Shown: positions 61,832-64,000 of the stretch, piece by piece | Layout: each line of letters opens with the position of its first letter | Numbering within the stretch: position 1 is the stretch's first letter | NCBI RefSeq assembly: GCF_018128945.1 | Contig: NZ_CP068393.1 | Location: 3,038,001 to 3,102,000, forward strand | Length of the DNA: 64,000 bases | Reading direction: 5' to 3' | From: Aristaeella hokkaidonensis | GTDB lineage: Bacteria; Bacillota; Clostridia; Christensenellales; Aristaeellaceae | Notes under the pieces: generated by a model | Database searches by the model: none | Seen by the model: only the letters and a program-made list of their open reading frames with translations | What the model was told of the DNA's origin: nothing | Translations under genes and position numbers: made by a program

Positions 61832-62068
61832 TTGAGAATGTCTTTCTACGATTACATGATGCGCTTCCTGAAAAAGGATTCCGCCTCAGGGGATCTGGCG
61901 AGAGATATGGAGCATGTGCATACCAGACTCAACGATGAGGATGTTTATCAGATTCGAACTCGGGATGAACTGCTCTTTTATCTCCGTTGGAAGCATGCAT
62001 GCCCGGAGTGCATAGAGACAGCAAAACACTGCTGGAGGAATTATGTCAAATACATGGCCAGCCACTGA
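61832..62068 (+). CDS. YozE SAM-like domain small protein
   Basis: 78 aa from TTG 61832 (GGAGG six bases ahead); ATG 61838 is the other option. SFYDYMMRFLKKDSASGDLARDMEH and the YLRWKHACPECIETAKHCWRNY end match the YozE/SAM-like small-protein pattern (SFY-D-YLM-R start, late W-x-x-Y). Function unknown; such proteins recur near replication genes of mobile elements. After it, 62069-62341 holds a GGCGGGG/CCCCGCC hairpin (62210-62228) and no credible gene. Confidence 0.62.
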   Translation: MRMSFYDYMMRFLKKDSASGDLARDMEHVHTRLNDEDVYQIRTRDELLFYLRWKHACPECIETAKHCWRNYVKYMASH

Positions 62069-62341
62069 TAACCAGGGGAGCCTGCTGGCCGGAAAGCCGA
62101 TCAACGGGCTCTCTATTTCTAAGGAAATATACATATTGTCGATATCTTCTATTTCTGATATTCTTTATTACATAAGTGGGCTGGTTGAAAGACCCGGGTC
62201 CACCCAGCGGCGGGGATGTTCCCCGCCATTTCTTGTATAATAGCGATTAAATGCCTGGTTGCAGGTGAAAGCAGGGATATATATACGTTGATTGTTTCAG
62301 CCCATTGAACCATAAAAAGCTCAGGGGGTTATTCGGTTGTG

Positions 62342-62396
62342 CAGGAGCAGGTGTGCAGCAGGAGAAAAGCAGGTAAATATCAGGTAAAAAACCGGG
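62342..62396 (+). repeat. Left array of 11-bp phased CAGG iterons
   Basis: CAGG words start at 62348, 62359, 62370 and 62381, each exactly 11 bp apart, with a degenerate CCGG at 62392 and an extra CAGG at 62342. Consensus about CAGG-T/A-then A/T-rich. One helical turn spacing suggests a protein binding one face of the DNA. Two more lie at 62411 and 62422. Confidence 0.68.
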
Positions 62397-62498
62397 ATTA
62401 CACGTGAGAACAGGTGTATATCAGGAAAAGATTATGACAGGATAGCTTCTGAACGTTGATTTATAAGCTCTGGAAGGCGATTTGAACGGCAGAAGTAT

Positions 62499-62535
62499 CA
62501 GGCGAATAACAGGCGCTTATCAGGTTAATCTCAGG
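62499..62535 (+). repeat. Right array of 11-bp phased CAGG iterons
   Basis: CAGG at 62499, 62510, 62521 and 62532, again exactly 11 bp apart. With the left array it flanks about 100 bp containing the 62411/62422 pair. This resembles origins of satellite elements, where iterons flank an unwinding region next to the primase-helicase gene. Confidence 0.68.
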
Positions 62536-62589
62536 AGCGTTTATCACGTTATGGACAGAAAAAACGATATAGGCTTTTGTAAAATGCAA

Positions 62590-62618
62590 TTGACAAATAG
62601 GATTCCGTTTGCAATAAT
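62590..62618 (+). promoter_or_regulatory. Strong promoter driving the DUF3800 upstream RNA
   Basis: TTGACA, 17-bp spacer, AATAAT. Start about 62625, the first base of a hairpin. Confidence 0.72.
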
Positions 62619-62624
62619 ATAGAT

Positions 62625-62726
62625 GCGGGGAGAGATCCCACGCGTACCTGCCCAACGGAGTCGAGTGCTTAAGCGACTTGTAAAGTCGCCCGCAGCAGGG
62701 GGAAGCCGCCGTTATGGCGGCTTTTG
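62625..62726 (+). ncRNA. Candidate structured RNA upstream of DUF3800
   Basis: About 100 nt. H1 is GCGGGGA/TCCC-A-CGC with a GAGA (GNRA) tetraloop. A CCTGC/GCAGG stem (62647 and 62695) encloses two competing stems that share CGACT (AGTCG/CGACT versus GCGACTT/AAGTCGC). H3 is AAGCCGCC/GGCGGCTT followed by TTTT, a terminator. It ends 20 bases before the DUF3800 start. RNA motifs linked to DUF3800 genes have been reported from comparative genomics; whether this is one of them is not checked. Confidence 0.6.
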
Positions 62727-62746
62727 ATGTATATGGGGGAAACGGG

Positions 62747-63460
62747 ATGGATATCTTTGTATACTCAGATGAGTCTGGGGTATTTGACTGCTATCATAGT
62801 CAATACTTTGTATTTGGTGGAGTGGTTTTTCTGGACAATAAGACCATGGAATCTTCTGCCAGAAGATATCTTTCCGTTGAGCAGGAAATTCGGCAGGAAA
62901 ATATGATTGCTTCGGAAGATGAGCTGAAAGCAGCCAGTCTGGAGAGAAAGAACCAACGCCGGTTATTCCGAGTAACTAACAGAGAATTCCGTTTTGGTGT
63001 CGTTGTGGAGATTCCCAAACTAAAGATACGTGCTCAAATTGCTGATGATAAAAAATCCAGACAACGCTATATGGATTTTGCTTATAAAATTGCCATAAAG
63101 CGGTTTTTTTCTTCTTTAATTCAGGATGGAGCAATTAATCCTGTAGAGGTTAAGACAATTCACTTTTTTGTTGATCAACACACAACTGCTACAAATGGGC
63201 GCTATGAATTGAATGAGAATCTGGAGCAGGAGTTAATTCGAGGATCTTTCAATTTTGAATGGCAGATTTTCCATCCCCCGCTGTTTCCCAATGCAAAATC
63301 AGTCACTCTCAAGTATTGTGATTCCAGGAAAGTTGTACTGATTCGGGCTGCTGATATTATTGCAAATCGAATATATCACCTTGCGATTGAAAATACCCTT
63401 CGTTATCGGGAAAGCCCACATTTTTATGTATATGCTTTACCGGATAATGATCTGAAATAA
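62747..63460 (+). CDS. DUF3800-domain protein
   Basis: 237 aa from ATG 62747 (GGGGG about eight bases ahead). DUF3800 pattern: IFVYSDESGVFD at the start, YFVFGGVVF, a middle VKTIHFFVDQHTT and LIRAADIIANRIYH near the end, giving spaced acidic residues reminiscent of RNase H-like folds. GC content is lower than its surroundings. DUF3800 genes are common in phages and mobile elements, and their biochemical role is unproven. Expression probably needs read-through of the hairpin before it. Confidence 0.85.
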   Translation: MDIFVYSDESGVFDCYHSQYFVFGGVVFLDNKTMESSARRYLSVEQEIRQENMIASEDELKAASLERKNQRRLFRVTNREFRFGVVVEIPKLKIRAQIADDKKSRQRYMDFAYKIAIKRFFSSLIQDGAINPVEVKTIHFFVDQHTTATNGRYELNENLEQELIRGSFNFEWQIFHPPLFPNAKSVTLKYCDSRKVVLIRAADIIANRIYHLAIENTLRYRESPHFYVYALPDNDLK

Positions 63461-63548
63461 AGATGATGGCTGAGGGCGGAACAGGCAGCCGCTACCCGCA
63501 ATGACTTGCGTAGGAGATGCAGGAATCGTCACCCTGCCTCTATCATCT
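63461..63548 (+). ncRNA. Candidate structured RNA downstream of DUF3800
   Basis: The outer stem AGATGAT/ATCATCT (63461 and 63542) begins at the base after the DUF3800 stop codon. Inside is AGGCAG/CTGCCT (63483 and 63534), and within that a CTAC-CC-GCAA/TTGC-GTAG hairpin with TGAC loop (63492-63513). The nested pairing over 88 nt is unlikely to be coding. A separate terminator hairpin follows at 63568. Confidence 0.5.
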
Positions 63549-63567
63549 GTAACGTTGCATAGACAGT

Positions 63568-63596
63568 CGAGCTTCGATTAGAAGCTCGGCTTTTTC
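63568..63596 (+). terminator. Terminator downstream of the DUF3800 locus
   Basis: CGAGCTTC and GAAGCTCG arms, GATTA loop, then GCTTTTT. Confidence 0.82.
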
Positions 63597-64000
63597 TATA
63601 CCTTTCTTCCAGGCTCGCTCCGGCTGCGCCTTCGCTCGCCAGCTCCCGCCCATGCAATATGATCTTCTCCTGCTTGCTTCCGGGTGCAGCGCCCCGTACC
63701 CCCGCTCGCCGCGGGATCGTAGGGCCGCCCGCCTGTTGCGCTTGATGGGTATTCCATCGGCGGCCCTGCTCCCCGTGGCTCGCTGCTCCGTCGGTCTTTT
63801 CCTGCGCTCTGGTTGTTGTAGGGGTAGGTCGCTCGGCCGTCGCACCGGTGATCGCACGCTGCGGGCTCCTGCGGCCGGGCGTCTGCGGGCAAAAAAGAAT
63901 CATTTTTTGCCGCTTGCCGCTTTCCGGCCCCAGGCCCCTCGGGCGGTCGCATTCCGGCAATGCACTTGCGCGCTTGCCTGCATGCTCCCTTCCTCACGGT
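63597..64000. other. GC-rich tract without recognisable genes at the window end
   Basis: 404 bp of GC-rich sequence. Frames open on the minus strand give low-complexity Arg/Gly/Pro-rich peptides that I do not believe. A perfect hairpin GGCAAAAAA/TTTTTTGCC with GAATCA loop lies at 63888-63911. I see no promoter or family match. Confidence 0.5.

Larger units (their letters stand above)
56098..64000. mobile_element. Integrated element at tRNA-Leu (satellite- or IME-like), right end outside window
   Basis: Order: AlbA_2-type cargo (+), integrase (-), HTH repressor (-), paired operators, excisionase (+), primase-helicase (+), small YozE-like protein (+), phased repeats, DUF3800 with RNA candidates (+). 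AT content and gene types change at the tRNA. The layout resembles phage-inducible islands and small mobilizable elements. No capsid, relaxase or coupling-protein gene is visible in this part. Confidence 0.82.

Noticed and set aside
62043..62240. 65-residue frame after the YozE-like gene with GGAGG four bases ahead
   Set aside because: Overlaps the previous gene by 26 bases, has no family pattern and ends inside a GC hairpin; not enough support.
62262..62535. CRISPR array
   Set aside because: The repeated word is only about 4-7 bp at 11-bp steps, with no 25-36 bp repeats or spacers and no cas genes nearby.
63529..63997. Three overlapping minus-strand frames at the window end
   Set aside because: Arg/Gly/Pro-rich low-complexity peptides in three frames at once, no ribosome binding site, and one runs through the terminator at 63568.
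56121..64000. attR copy of the tRNA-Leu 3' end within the window
   Set aside because: I looked for the T-arm and acceptor words downstream and found none, so the right boundary is not assigned.

Overview
The window reads as chromosome from an anaerobic, carbohydrate-degrading member of the Clostridia (Firmicutes). The evidence is strong Shine-Dalgarno sites, moderately high GC, many family-1 sugar ABC transporters without their own ATPase, a rubredoxin and a rubrerythrin, RNase J with a YlbF-family protein, and a preQ1 riboswitch-queT pair. A rumen or gut species related to Christensenellales/Aristaeellaceae would fit, but that is inference from gene content; no rRNA gene is present.

Positions 1-28,690 form a glycan-use region. 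A minus-strand cluster (10,316 down to 1) encodes an LplB/LplC-type permease pair, two solute-binding proteins, a cupin-AraC regulator, a membrane-anchored AraC regulator, a GH43 enzyme and a GH4 enzyme cut by the window edge. Divergently at 10,559 lies an (alpha/alpha)6-barrel glycosidase. From 12,360 an eleven-gene plus-strand operon follows: GH26 mannanase, a very large binding protein with carbohydrate-binding-like N-terminal domains, a permease pair, an NHL propeller protein, a Yip1-type membrane protein, a DUF5696 protein, a second permease pair, a secreted protein with a triplicated domain, and a further binding protein. It ends at a strong terminator near 28,660. No transporter ATPase is encoded in the window, so a shared MsmX/UgpC-type ATPase elsewhere is implied.

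Positions 28,690-56,030 are mostly housekeeping: thrH, rubredoxin, a TetM-like GTPase fused to a Rae1/NYN-type nuclease, an Lgt-like membrane protein, an LRR-phosphodiester glycosidase, rubrerythrin, rpsB-tsf with a structured leader, MTA/SAH nucleosidase, an IscU-like scaffold with a GGGtGRT protein, an SDR enzyme, a second phosphodiester glycosidase, preQ1 riboswitch-queT, DUF1846, SRP RNA, glyA, RNase J, and a ylbF-mltG-U32-vanW operon. The gaps around queT carry two interspersed repeat families. One consists of hairpins whose stems covary while the CC-ACT-GG tip is kept.

From tRNA-Leu(CAA) at 56,039 to the window end lies an integrated element. It contains an AT-rich AlbA_2/Schlafen-type cargo gene, a tyrosine integrase, an HTH repressor facing an excisionase across two identical-architecture operators, a primase-polymerase/helicase, a YozE-like small protein, arrays of 11-bp phased CAGG repeats that look like a replication origin, and a DUF3800 gene flanked by two structured-RNA candidates. 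Its layout resembles phage-inducible satellites or integrative mobilizable elements. The right end is outside the window.

The least described items are the GTPase-nuclease fusion, the phased iterons, the DUF3800 RNA candidates and the ACT-tip hairpin repeats.
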